The position numbers and the translations under genes were made by a program. From NCBI GenBank assembly GCA_022360155.1, contig JAKSDJ010000748.1, positions 1-42,401 on the forward strand: DNA of 42,401 nucleotides. The letters run 5' to 3'. The notes beneath the pieces are model-generated. The model was given only the letters and a program-made list of their open reading frames with translations, did not search any database and was not told the origin of the DNA. How positions within the stretch are numbered: the stretch's first letter is position 1; each line of letters begins with the position of its first letter. Shown here one piece after another: positions 16,020-23,782 of this stretch. Origin of the DNA: Chloroflexales bacterium (lineage in GTDB: Bacteria > Chloroflexota > Chloroflexia > Chloroflexales > Chloroflexaceae).

Positions 16020-16043
16020 GGGCGCTTCGCGAAGCGCCCCTAC
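16020..16043. repeat. Perfect palindrome followed by CTAC
   Basis: GGGCGCTTCGCGAAGCGCCC (16020-16039) is a perfect 20-bp palindrome followed by CTAC. The CCCCTAC end recurs in hairpins at 41400-41425. It lies 3' of lacI and has no T-run, so it is not a standard terminator. Confidence 0.65.
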
Positions 16044-16081
16044 GCGGCTTACCACACCGCCTCATCCCCGTATACGCGGTC

Positions 16082-16120
16082 ACCATCCTCGCATCCGCTC
16101 GTCGTCTCGTTTGCGCGGAT
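16082..16120. repeat. Weak octamer-periodic tract at the lacI 3' end
   Basis: Units such as ATCCTCGC, ATCCGCTC, GTCGTCTC and GTTTGCGC follow each other with 8-bp spacing. Weaker than the other arrays. Confidence 0.35.
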
Positions 16121-16121
16121 A

Positions 16122-17114
16122 TCAAGGCGCGCTGGCCCGCACGACCAATTCCGGCTTGATGATGAGTTCGTTCTGCTCCGCCTGTTCGTTGATCAGATCG
16201 AGCAACATCCGCGCCGTTGCGGCCCCGACATCGTACTTCGCCACGCGCAGCGTCGTAAGCGCCGGCGTGACCAGGCTCGCCAACAGAATATCGTCGTACC
16301 CAACGATGGCAACGTCATCCGGCACGCGCCGGCCGATTTCAGCGCACGCCTGCAACGCGCCAACCGCGATCAGGTCGTTATAGCAGTAGATCGCGTCGAT
16401 CGCGGGATGGATCGCGAGCAGCGCCTTTGTCGCCTGACATCCGTCCTCAAGGTATGGCGGGCAGTGCAGTATCAGCGCCGGTTCAATCAGATAGTCGGCG
16501 GCCTCTAACGCCCCGATATAACCGCTCTGATGGCTGCGGCTATTCTGCGAGGTTGGCGGCCCGGCCAGGAAGCCGATGCGCCGCCGCTGCCGCGATAACA
16601 GATGATTGATCGCCTGGCGCGCCCCATCCTGGGCGTCGATCCGCACCGAGCCAGCGCCACTGCCCGGCAGCGTACGATTGACTAGGACCGCCGACTGATG
16701 GGCCGCGATCAAGGGCAAGAGTCGCTCGTCGGGCAGGCGCGAACCGGCGACAATTACGCCATCGACGCGCTTGTCTTCGAGCAGTTGCAATACCGCCTCC
16801 TCGCGCTGGGGCGTTTCGGTGGTGTTGCAGAGGAACAGATTATAGCCCTGTTGCCAAAGCACATCCTCGACCCCGCGTGCGATCTCGGGCCAGAACGGAT
16901 TGGAGATATCGGGCACCAAGAGGCCAATAGTGTGGGTGCGATTGGTCGCCAGGCTGCGTGCAATACTGCTGGGACGGTAGCCAAGCCGCTCGATAACAGC
17001 CAAGACCGACTCGCGGGTGGCCGGACTAATCTCCCCCTTGTTGTTGATGACCCGCGAAACGGTTTGCAGAGAGACGCCTGCTTCGCGAGCAACGTCAGCG
17101 ATGGTGACTTTCAT
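16122..17114 (-). CDS. LacI-family transcriptional repressor
   Basis: A 330-residue LacI/GalR regulator. Residues 1-25 form the helix-turn-helix (MKVTIADVAREAGVSLQTVS), with the hinge near 50-58 (SSIARSLA). The periplasmic-binding-protein-like sensor domain has the usual GLLVPDISNPF strand and the NDLIAVGALQACAEIG region. It probably senses a uronate pathway intermediate and controls the surrounding genes. It is the only gene here with a textbook promoter of its own (17174-17201) and candidate operators between promoter and ATG, suggesting autoregulation. It sits between the second enolase-superfamily gene and the 619-residue lyase gene. Confidence 0.9.
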   Translation of the reverse strand: MKVTIADVAREAGVSLQTVSRVINNKGEISPATRESVLAVIERLGYRPSSIARSLATNRTHTIGLLVPDISNPFWPEIARGVEDVLWQQGYNLFLCNTTETPQREEAVLQLLEDKRVDGVIVAGSRLPDERLLPLIAAHQSAVLVNRTLPGSGAGSVRIDAQDGARQAINHLLSRQRRRIGFLAGPPTSQNSRSHQSGYIGALEAADYLIEPALILHCPPYLEDGCQATKALLAIHPAIDAIYCYNDLIAVGALQACAEIGRRVPDDVAIVGYDDILLASLVTPALTTLRVAKYDVGAATARMLLDLINEQAEQNELIIKPELVVRASAP

Positions 17115-17146
17115 AATGGCGCCTTTATCGATACGAAAACAGTAAT

Positions 17147-17165
17147 GTGAGCGCTGCCGTGAGCG
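17147..17165. promoter_or_regulatory. Candidate operator: direct GTGAGCG repeats
   Basis: GTGAGCG occurs at 17147-17153 and 17159-17165, 12 bp apart, so both copies lie on about the same face of the helix. They sit at about +1 to +20 relative to the promoter at 17174-17201, where a LacI-type repressor would block its own gene. Confidence 0.4.
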
Positions 17166-17173
17166 GTAACGGG

Positions 17174-17201
17174 ATTATATATCAAAAGCCGGAGCTGTCA
17201 A
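17174..17201 (-). promoter_or_regulatory. Sigma-70-type promoter for lacI
   Basis: On the minus strand, TTGACA (17196-17201) and TATAAT (17174-17179) are separated by 16 bp, both perfect consensus. Transcription would start near 17167, about 50 nt before the lacI ATG. Confidence 0.75.
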
Positions 17202-17250
17202 GCTGAACAAGACCAGGTGCTTGGAAGCTTTACCGCTTGATGCATTGAGC

Positions 17251-17274
17251 CGCCTCATCGCCTCATCACTGCTC
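17251..17274. repeat. Octamer repeat CGCCTCAT
   Basis: Two identical CGCCTCAT units and a diverged third (CACTGCTC) lie between lacI and the second enolase-superfamily gene. Confidence 0.55.
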
Positions 17275-17322
17275 GAATCAAAGGAACATCGTCAAGTTGA
17301 AACGGTCTGGTTTGAACCTTGT

Positions 17323-18423
17323 CTAGATTCCCAAGAGCGACACATGCACCTCGGCCTTCTTCAGGTAGCCCGGCTGGAGCGTCACCCCCCAGCCGGGGCG
17401 ATCCGACAGGGCAACTTTGCCATCGACGACTTCGGGCAGCGGCTCGTAGATCTCCTCCGCCCAGGGCTGGTCGGTGTCGGCGCGCCACTCTTGATAGTGG
17501 TAGCAGGCCGGCATCGCCGCGGTCAGATGCAAGTTGAAGACCTGGAGCAGCGAGCGGTTCGGGCAGTGCGGGGTGCAAGGGATGCCCGCCATTTCGGCCA
17601 TCTCGGCCACCTTGCGCGCCCGGCTCACCCCGCCGATGTAGCCGATATCGCACTGCACAATGTCCACGGCGCGGCGATCAATCATCCGCTTGAAGTGATG
17701 AAGCGAGTTGTCCTGCTCGCCGCCCGCAACCGGGATGTCGAGCGCATCGGCGACCAGCGCCGTATTCTCCAGTTCGGTGAAGGGACAGGGCTCCTCGAAG
17801 TGAAAGTAGTTGTACTTCTCGAGCAGTCGCCCGATCTTGATCGCCCGATGGGTCGAGAAGGCGCTGTTGGCGTCGGCGCTGATGTGAACGCCATCGCCCA
17901 GCGCCTCGCGCATCAGCGGGATGATCCGCTCGGTTCGCCCCGGCGAGGCGTCAGTGTCCAGACCCATCCGCCCGCCGATCTTGATCTTGACGCAGCGAAA
18001 ACCATATTTGCTGACCAGGTCGGTCATGCGCTGGGCTTCCTGATCCGGGGTGATCTCGCGGCTCAGGCTCGATGCATAGACCGGCGCCTCGGTTCGGATT
18101 GCGCCGCCCAGCAACTGGTAAACCGGCTGCCCCGCGGCTTTGCCAAGCAGATCCCAGACCGCTGTTTCGACGCCACAAAGCGCCCGGTACAGGAAGGCGC
18201 CGGTGAATTTGTAGTGCCTCGTCAGGGTCTTGCGCGCCAGCACCTGGAGATCCCAGGGGTTCTGGCCAAGAAAGATCGGCGCAACCATCTTGTGCAACAC
18301 AGCAGCCGTGACCTCTTCGTTGCGCAGGGCGGTTTGCCCAATACCCATAAGCCCGTCGTCGGTGAAGACCTGCACCACGGCCTGTTTTGGCGCGAGCAGG
18401 GTTTCGATGCGCGTTATTTTCAT
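17323..18423 (-). CDS. Enolase-superfamily acid-sugar dehydratase/cycloisomerase (KxK, His type)
   Basis: A mandelate-racemase subgroup enzyme of 366 residues. K146 and K148 (VKIKIGG), metal ligands D184, E210 and E236, and H286 in TPHCPNRS give a complete acid/base set. This differs from the 389-residue enzyme at 12483-13652, which has E-x-H instead of K-x-K. Members act on uronate-derived acids such as galactarate, glucarate or lactones of oxidised uronates; which one is not clear. GAGGA lies 8 nt upstream of the ATG. It is transcribed after the DUF4962 lyase gene and before lacI, so it may handle a different sugar from the first dehydratase. Confidence 0.78.
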   Translation of the reverse strand: MKITRIETLLAPKQAVVQVFTDDGLMGIGQTALRNEEVTAAVLHKMVAPIFLGQNPWDLQVLARKTLTRHYKFTGAFLYRALCGVETAVWDLLGKAAGQPVYQLLGGAIRTEAPVYASSLSREITPDQEAQRMTDLVSKYGFRCVKIKIGGRMGLDTDASPGRTERIIPLMREALGDGVHISADANSAFSTHRAIKIGRLLEKYNYFHFEEPCPFTELENTALVADALDIPVAGGEQDNSLHHFKRMIDRRAVDIVQCDIGYIGGVSRARKVAEMAEMAGIPCTPHCPNRSLLQVFNLHLTAAMPACYHYQEWRADTDQPWAEEIYEPLPEVVDGKVALSDRPGWGVTLQPGYLKKAEVHVSLLGI

Positions 18424-18445
18424 GGATGTAATCCTCGTTATTGTT

Positions 18446-18569
18446 GAGATGAGCGGATGATCCGATGAGATTCAGGAGACTCGCATCGTATTGTCGCACC
18501 CACACCTCATCGTCTCCGCGCATCTGCGCGTCCTTGTCTCCTCGTCTCCTCGTGTCCTCATCTCATCCC
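18446..18569. repeat. Octamer arrays (CGGATGAT type, then CTCCTCGT type)
   Basis: 18446-18469 has three in-register units (GAGATGAG, CGGATGAT, CCGATGAG). 18506-18569 has eight contiguous 8-bp units in perfect register, including two identical CTCCTCGT (18538-18553). They fill the gap between two genes and encode nothing recognisable. Confidence 0.75.
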
Positions 18570-18594
18570 CACATACGCGGGGGCCGTCGCCTCG

Positions 18595-20943
18595 TTATCT
18601 CCTCGCCTCTTCCATTCTGATGCCCTGTTCGCCAATCTCGTAGCGTTCGCCCTGGACGATCAGCAGCGCCAGCGCGGACGAATGCAGGTCGTCGTAGGTC
18701 AGCAGATCGGTCTGTCTGACCAGCGCAAGATCTTCCCCGATCCGCGCCATCTCGATGTCCTTCACCCGCATCGTGCTAACCTCCGGCGGCGTCAAGTCGG
18801 CGTGAACGGGACAGAGCACAACCCCCAAGTTGCGCGTCGCGTCCAAGCCCGAGGCGGTGAAACGCAGGTGGTATTGCTGATGCCACTGATCTCTTGGCTT
18901 GATCCCCGCCGGCGGCGGATCCCACCCCTCGCTGCAGGAGAAGAAGGCGTTGTTGTGATACATGAAGTGTCCAGTGAGCGTGCTGCCATTGCGTTCGAGG
19001 CGAAAGCTGCGATGGTCGTTATCGACCTCGAATTGCGCCCAGGAGTGAATATTCCACTGCAACGCCGATTTTACCCCCGGCAGGGCGGCGAACTCGTCGA
19101 TCAAGACAAAGCATTGATGGGCTTTCAGGAAGCAGACATGGCGGCGGCAACAGGCAGCCCGGTCGCTATAACTGGCGTCGGCATTACCGCGGAAATAGAT
19201 CAGGCGTTCGTCCTCAAAGGCATGTTCGAGCGCCCCGCGCGAGTCATGCGAGCGCATCAACTGGGGCGCATCCGAGAGGGTGACGCAGTTGTGCGACTTG
19301 GTGTGCCAGACCCAATGGGTGTGATGATCCGAGCCAAAGCCATCGTAGTAGCCGCTGGGCATTGCCAGAATATTGCCTGCAACATGCAGGATGAAGTCGT
19401 TGTTGTTCGCATGAGCATGGCTGATCGAACCGAACGGCGACGCGCGAAAGATAAAGGCAATGTCGCTTTGAGGATCGCTCAAGTTGGTGCGGATCGCCGC
19501 CCAGCCTGTCTCCGGGAAGACTGCCAGCAGCGGCGCCGATCCGTTAGGAGATAGCCTATCCTCTGGAGTAGCAAATAAGTAGCGTTGTGGTGTCATAGTT
19601 GGTTCCTCCTTGTCGCGCGTTATGGATAGCTGTGCAGCCTCGATACGAAGAGCCTGCACATAGTCGGCGAACTGGCGCATCCCAGTTTCACGGTCGATGG
19701 TTTCGACGAGATCGGCGTAGGCATTCCAACGGCCCGCCTTGCGCACATCGCAGTCGCTAAACCCAACCCACTCGGCGTAGGGCGGCACACAGTAGCGCCG
19801 CCAGTGAGCGTGGTTTTGCCAGAACGGCCGTCGGTACAGATCGATACCGGCGCCGCGTTTGAGCGTTGTCGCAAACATGCTCATAATTGTCACATACGTG
19901 GTGGCGTAGTTTGGTCCTTCGGCCCACGCCCCGTCGTCGCCCGACCAGATCGGCCAGATCCCGCACAGGACTGGGCGCAACCAATCGAGCCAGGTTTGCG
20001 CTTCGGGAATGTACTCGGGGAAGACCAGCGCGATCTGCGCCAAAAAGACAATCTCGCGGCCAGAATGCGAGTCGAAGCGGGTAATGCCGTAGATCCCGCG
20101 ATTATGCACATGGTCGTAGGTAATCTGGCCCCGCTGGCGAAACTTTTGGATCACCAGCGCCCGCTCTTCCTCGCTAAAATGTTCCCATACCCAATCGCAG
20201 ACCTGCGGCCCGCGCCAGATAATCGACATATGCGCTTCGTCGTTGTGTCGAATGTGGCTCGATCCCTCGGGATTCCAGTGTGAGACCGAGACGAGGCGCT
20301 GGCAGGCGGCGCGAGCATAGCGGGCGTCGCCACTGGCGAGGTAAGCCAGCGCCAGTGTTTCGGCGCCACGCATGAAGCGCCGGGACTCCCACATGATCGG
20401 GCTCCAGACGCTGAAATATTCCTGGTAATTCTTCTTCTTGCTTGGCAGGAACGGCGGCTCGGACAGCTCGTGCGTCTCAGCGAGGAGTTTGTCGGCCTTG
20501 GCTTGTAATGTCCGCCACAGTTCGGCCCGATGGGTATGGCGTGATTGGCGCAGATCTGCAAGATCGGCGGGGCGAATGTAGATGCGCGGATGCTCTGAGC
20601 CCAAGTGACGCAGCCACTCGCCGGCGGGCGGGACTTCCAACGTCACGGCCTGGGGTGTTATCTCAAAGGTGAAGACCTCGGCCTCATCATGCTGCGTCGC
20701 CCATGTCCAGAAATAGCGCCCTGGCGCAAATGCTCGTTCGGGCAAGTAGATCGGGTCGACAAGCCCCGCCTGGTCGAGCGCCAGATCGGTGAACTGTGGA
20801 TCGCGGGCCACCCGCAACCGGAAGTTCGTTTCGTCATCGATGGGCTTCCAGGCGAAGACCGGCGGGTTCGTGCGCGGGCTGGCCGCGTGACGCGGCTGGC
20901 GCGGATCGATATGCGGGTGTGGATGGCGATGTTCTTGTATCAT
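18595..20943 (-). CDS. DUF4962 / heparinase II/III-family lyase
   Basis: A 782-residue protein. Residues 1-100 form an Fn3-like DUF4962 domain (PPVFAWKP, then RVARDPQF). An (alpha/alpha) toroid follows with NDEAH (234-238) and DDGAWAEGPNY (336-346). The C-terminal heparinase-type sandwich has SHAHANNNDF (508-517) and HTKSHNCVT (547-555), the histidine-rich active region. The architecture matches PL15/PL17-like exo-acting lyases for alginate- or heparin-type uronides; the substrate is unknown. It lacks a signal peptide, unlike many relatives, implying intracellular action. No clear ribosome-binding site precedes the ATG, and an octamer array starts 14 bp upstream. Confidence 0.78.
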   Translation of the reverse strand: MIQEHRHPHPHIDPRQPRHAASPRTNPPVFAWKPIDDETNFRLRVARDPQFTDLALDQAGLVDPIYLPERAFAPGRYFWTWATQHDEAEVFTFEITPQAVTLEVPPAGEWLRHLGSEHPRIYIRPADLADLRQSRHTHRAELWRTLQAKADKLLAETHELSEPPFLPSKKKNYQEYFSVWSPIMWESRRFMRGAETLALAYLASGDARYARAACQRLVSVSHWNPEGSSHIRHNDEAHMSIIWRGPQVCDWVWEHFSEEERALVIQKFRQRGQITYDHVHNRGIYGITRFDSHSGREIVFLAQIALVFPEYIPEAQTWLDWLRPVLCGIWPIWSGDDGAWAEGPNYATTYVTIMSMFATTLKRGAGIDLYRRPFWQNHAHWRRYCVPPYAEWVGFSDCDVRKAGRWNAYADLVETIDRETGMRQFADYVQALRIEAAQLSITRDKEEPTMTPQRYLFATPEDRLSPNGSAPLLAVFPETGWAAIRTNLSDPQSDIAFIFRASPFGSISHAHANNNDFILHVAGNILAMPSGYYDGFGSDHHTHWVWHTKSHNCVTLSDAPQLMRSHDSRGALEHAFEDERLIYFRGNADASYSDRAACCRRHVCFLKAHQCFVLIDEFAALPGVKSALQWNIHSWAQFEVDNDHRSFRLERNGSTLTGHFMYHNNAFFSCSEGWDPPPAGIKPRDQWHQQYHLRFTASGLDATRNLGVVLCPVHADLTPPEVSTMRVKDIEMARIGEDLALVRQTDLLTYDDLHSSALALLIVQGERYEIGEQGIRMEEARR

Positions 20944-20957
20944 TGTTTTTACTAATT

Positions 20958-20998
20958 ACGTTGACACGTTGACACGTTCCAACGTTGTTAACGTTCTT
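20958..20998. repeat. Octamer array ACGTTnnn
   Basis: Units ACGTTGAC (twice), ACGTTCCA, a 9-bp variant and ACGTTCTT fill almost the whole gap between the DUF4962 lyase gene and the oppC stop codon. Confidence 0.75.
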
Positions 20999-21003
20999 GC
21001 CGA

Positions 21004-22230
21004 TTAGGCATACGGATCGGCGGCGTCGCGCAGACCATCGCCCAAGAAGTTGTAGGCAAGAACGATGACCATAACGACCAGCGCGGGCGTGATCAGCCAG
21101 GGGGCTGTCGCGACGGAGCGAACGTTCTGCGCATCCTGAAGCAGCACACCGTAACTGATGATCGGTTCCTTCAAGCCAAGACCAAGAAAGCTCAAGCTGG
21201 TTTCGCCCAGGATTCGCCCCGGAATGCTCAGTGAGAGCGAGGCGATGATATGGCTGACGAACGAGGGCAACATGTGGCGGAAGATAATTCGCCGCTCGCC
21301 AGCGCCGCCAATCCGCGCAGACATCACAAAATCTTCCTCGCGTAGCGAGAGGAAGCGCCCGCGCACAACCCGCGCCATACCCGTCCAACCAATCAGCGAG
21401 AGAATGACCGTCATCGCGAAGTAGACCCACAATGGCGGCCAGGTCAAGGGGATTGCAGCGCTAAAGCCCATCCAGAGCGGCAAGCTGGGGATGGCGTCGA
21501 GGAATTCGATCATGCGCTGGATGGCCATATCCACGCGCCCGCCGTAGTACCCCGACAAGCCCCCAAGCGACACGCCCAGGATCAGGCTGAGAAACACGCT
21601 GACCAGGCCGATGCTGAGAGAGATGCGGGTGGCATGCACCATCCGCGAGAACAGATCGCGACCCAGCCGATCAGCGCCCAACAGGTTGACGTGATGCTCG
21701 GGATTGACAGTGCCAAACAGATGAACATTCGTCTCGAATACGCCAAACAGCCTATACGGTTCGCCACGCACGAAAAGCCCCAACTCGTAGCGCTGGGCAG
21801 GGTCGATTGTGAAGACGCGGCGTAACGCTTCCGGCTCGATCTCGACCCGATAGCCATAGACGAACGGACGGGCAAGACTGCCATCGATTTCAAAGATGCG
21901 GATCGATTGCGGCGGCGCGTAGGTCAAGGACGGATTGCTCTTCGTTGGATCATAGGGGGCGACAAACTCGGCAAAGATGGCAGCTGTGAAGAGAAAGCCA
22001 AGAAGAAATATAGCCGCAATCGCCACCTTATTCCTGCGGAAGCGCCACCACATCAGTTTCCACTGTGAGGCGGCGGCGACTGCACGGCTACTCGCCTCGT
22101 TGAGCTCCAACGCCTCGAGATCAAGCTCATCCTCGTGCGTGTTAGGCAGTTGCGGCTGATCAGGGGCGGCGGGGGCTGTTTGGTTCTTTTGGAGCCCCAA
22201 ACGCCGTTTCAGATTTTGCGTCCAATTCAT
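21004..22230 (-). CDS. oppC: Oligopeptide-type ABC permease, OppC/DppC subunit (set 1)
   Basis: An inner-membrane permease of 408 residues. A soluble N-terminal tail (1-65) precedes the first membrane segment (69-91), a long extracytoplasmic loop (about 92-200) and the five-helix permease core. The coupling EAA-type loop (EEDFVMSARIGGAGERRIIFRHMLPS, split as EEDFVMSARIGG and AGERRIIFRHMLPS) spans 298-323. The family's usual ending GDGLRDAADPYA is present. It is paralogous to the OppC at 32197-33417. With OppB (22615) and the binding protein (23783) it forms a cassette lacking its own ATPases, which it presumably shares with OppD/OppF at 29781-32007. Expected cargo: oligo-uronides. Confidence 0.9.
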   Translation of the reverse strand: MNWTQNLKRRLGLQKNQTAPAAPDQPQLPNTHEDELDLEALELNEASSRAVAAASQWKLMWWRFRRNKVAIAAIFLLGFLFTAAIFAEFVAPYDPTKSNPSLTYAPPQSIRIFEIDGSLARPFVYGYRVEIEPEALRRVFTIDPAQRYELGLFVRGEPYRLFGVFETNVHLFGTVNPEHHVNLLGADRLGRDLFSRMVHATRISLSIGLVSVFLSLILGVSLGGLSGYYGGRVDMAIQRMIEFLDAIPSLPLWMGFSAAIPLTWPPLWVYFAMTVILSLIGWTGMARVVRGRFLSLREEDFVMSARIGGAGERRIIFRHMLPSFVSHIIASLSLSIPGRILGETSLSFLGLGLKEPIISYGVLLQDAQNVRSVATAPWLITPALVVMVIVLAYNFLGDGLRDAADPYA

Positions 22231-22269
22231 GGTTTATTCCCAGGTGAGATTGTTTTCGTTATGTTATTG

Positions 22270-22293
22270 ATGTTGATACGTTGATACGTTGGC
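22270..22293. repeat. Octamer units ATGTTGAT, ACGTTGAT, ACGTTGGC
   Basis: Three tandem 8-bp units of the ACGTTnnn family lie shortly upstream of the oppC start. Confidence 0.6.
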
Positions 22294-22504
22294 GTCTAAG
22301 AGCATGTCTGCAAAGGGTTCTGGAACCAGGCGGCCATGCTTGCGCACTCCAAAATTCGCTACACTTGTTCCTCTCTGCGACCAAGCACTTGATTGGCCTC
22401 TTGCTTGTTCAACTTGATGGACGACGGCTGGTCATCCCTGCAATCACAGCCGCGCGCCGCAAGCTCGTGCTCATGCTCGTGGGTACGCCTTAACACGAAC
22501 ATAT

Positions 22505-22528
22505 CCGACAGTCCGATAGTCCGATAGA
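22505..22528. repeat. Octamer units CCGACAGT, CCGATAGT, CCGATAGA
   Basis: Three tandem 8-bp units with a different core (CCGATAG). The same core occurs with a 7-bp period at 33574-33587 in the second oppC-oppB gap. Confidence 0.55.
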
Positions 22529-22585
22529 TCGCCATTGGACGGCTCTTTGCATGCTTGTGTATGCGCATCACGCATGGGATGACTA

Positions 22586-22613
22586 ACGTTCAAACGTTCA
22601 AACGTGCCAACGC
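22586..22613. repeat. Octamer array ACGTTCAA, ACGTTCAA, ACGTGCCA, ACGC
   Basis: Tandem 8-bp units end at the oppB stop codon. Confidence 0.65.
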
Positions 22614-22614
22614 A

Positions 22615-23598
22615 TTACTGATAGCGAATCCGCGGATCGAGCCAGGCCAGCAACAGATCGGATATCAACACGCCGATCACCGAGAGAACACTCAGCATAA
22701 AGATGTAACTCCCAGCCAGATACATATCTTGTGAGAGCAACGCTTGGAGCAAGAGCGGCCCAGCCGTTGGCAGACTCAATACAATACTGGTGATGGTAGC
22801 GCCGGAAATCAGGCCGGGCAGCACATCACCAATGCCGCTGATAAACGGGTTCAGCGCTACGCGCACCGGGTACTTCGCGGTCAAGCGCCACTCGGTCAAC
22901 CCCTTCGCGCGTGCGGTTTCGACATAAGGCTTGTTCAACTCATCGAGCAGATTCGCGCGCAGGATGCGGATCATGCCGGCAGTACCATTGGTCCCGATCA
23001 CCACAATTGGGATCCACAGGTGTTTGAGCAAATCAAGCACCTTCGCCCAGCTCCAAGGGGCATTCTCGAACTCGGGCGAGAACAGGCCGCCGACGCTTTG
23101 GCCAAAATAGAAGAGCGCGATCCACATCAGCACCAACGCAAAGAGAAAGTCGGGCGTGGCCATACCAAGAAAGCCGACGAGCGAGAAGGTATAGTCGCCG
23201 ACGGTGTACTTGTTCATTGCCGAGTAGATCCCAATCGGGACAGCGACAATCCACACGAACAGCGTGGTCGCGAGCGCAAGGATAAAGGTTAAAAACATCC
23301 GCTGCCCCAGGAGATCGCTGACCGGCTGCCGCCACTGGAGCGAGTAGCCGAAGTCGCCCCGCACCACCCCGCTGATCCACTTCCAGTATTGGATGTAGAG
23401 CGGCTGGTTCAGCCCATAGCGCTCCCGTAACTCCTCGATGCGTTGGATATCTATCTGGTCGCCGCTGGTTGCGAGACGCGCTTCGTAGGCGGTAAGAAAG
23501 TCGCCGGGCGGAAGCTGAATGATGAAAAAGGTGACGATCGAAATCGCAAACAACGTCGGAATAAAGTACAAGATTCTACGCAGGATATAATCTGCCAT
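22615..23598 (-). CDS. oppB: Oligopeptide-type ABC permease, OppB/DppB subunit (set 1)
   Basis: An inner-membrane permease of 327 residues: MADYILRRILYFIPTLF membrane anchor, LRERYGLNQPLYIQYWKW periplasmic segment and a C-terminal five-helix core. The coupling segment ETARAKGLTEWRLTAKYPVRVALNP (as ETARAKGLTEW and RLTAKYPVRVALNP) lies near 227-251 and the family ending LLAWLDPRIRYQ is present. AAGGA lies 6 nt before the ATG. It is clearly paralogous to OppB at 33776-34765, including the unusual QSVGGLFS loop. Together with OppC and the binding protein it would form the pore for imported oligo-uronides. Confidence 0.92.
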   Translation of the reverse strand: MADYILRRILYFIPTLFAISIVTFFIIQLPPGDFLTAYEARLATSGDQIDIQRIEELRERYGLNQPLYIQYWKWISGVVRGDFGYSLQWRQPVSDLLGQRMFLTFILALATTLFVWIVAVPIGIYSAMNKYTVGDYTFSLVGFLGMATPDFLFALVLMWIALFYFGQSVGGLFSPEFENAPWSWAKVLDLLKHLWIPIVVIGTNGTAGMIRILRANLLDELNKPYVETARAKGLTEWRLTAKYPVRVALNPFISGIGDVLPGLISGATITSIVLSLPTAGPLLLQALLSQDMYLAGSYIFMLSVLSVIGVLISDLLLAWLDPRIRYQ

Positions 23599-23671
23599 AG
23601 CGTATCCTTATCATGGTAAGGTTCAAATCAGGCTGTTCCCGCTCGTCATGATCTTGCCGAGGCGGTGACGC

Positions 23672-23711
23672 GCCTCTTCCGCTCATCTATTCATCCGCTC
23701 AACGCCTCCTC
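23672..23711. repeat. Octamer array GCCTCTTC/CGCTCATC type
   Basis: Five in-register 8-bp units (GCCTCTTC, CGCTCATC, TATTCATC, CGCTCAAC, GCCTCCTC) lie between the binding-protein stop and oppB. Confidence 0.6.
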
Positions 23712-23782
23712 AACACAGACCAAGCAGAGCACAGCGCCTGAGCGGTTATGTTTCAGCTGTTGTTTTACTATTGAGCATCGTA

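Larger units (their letters stand above)
22231..22614. other. 384-bp oppC-oppB intergenic region of repeats
   Basis: No gene is visible. It contains octamer arrays at 22270-22293, 22505-22528 and 22586-22613, and a degenerate trace of the GCGGCAGCCATGC palindrome (22329-22352). The order of sequence blocks resembles that of the second oppC-oppB gap (33418-33775). Confidence 0.6.

Noticed and set aside
16020-16043. Palindrome considered as a Rho-independent terminator
   Set aside because: A strong stem exists but there is no T-run on either strand; the CCCCTAC end shared with other hairpins marks it as a repeat.
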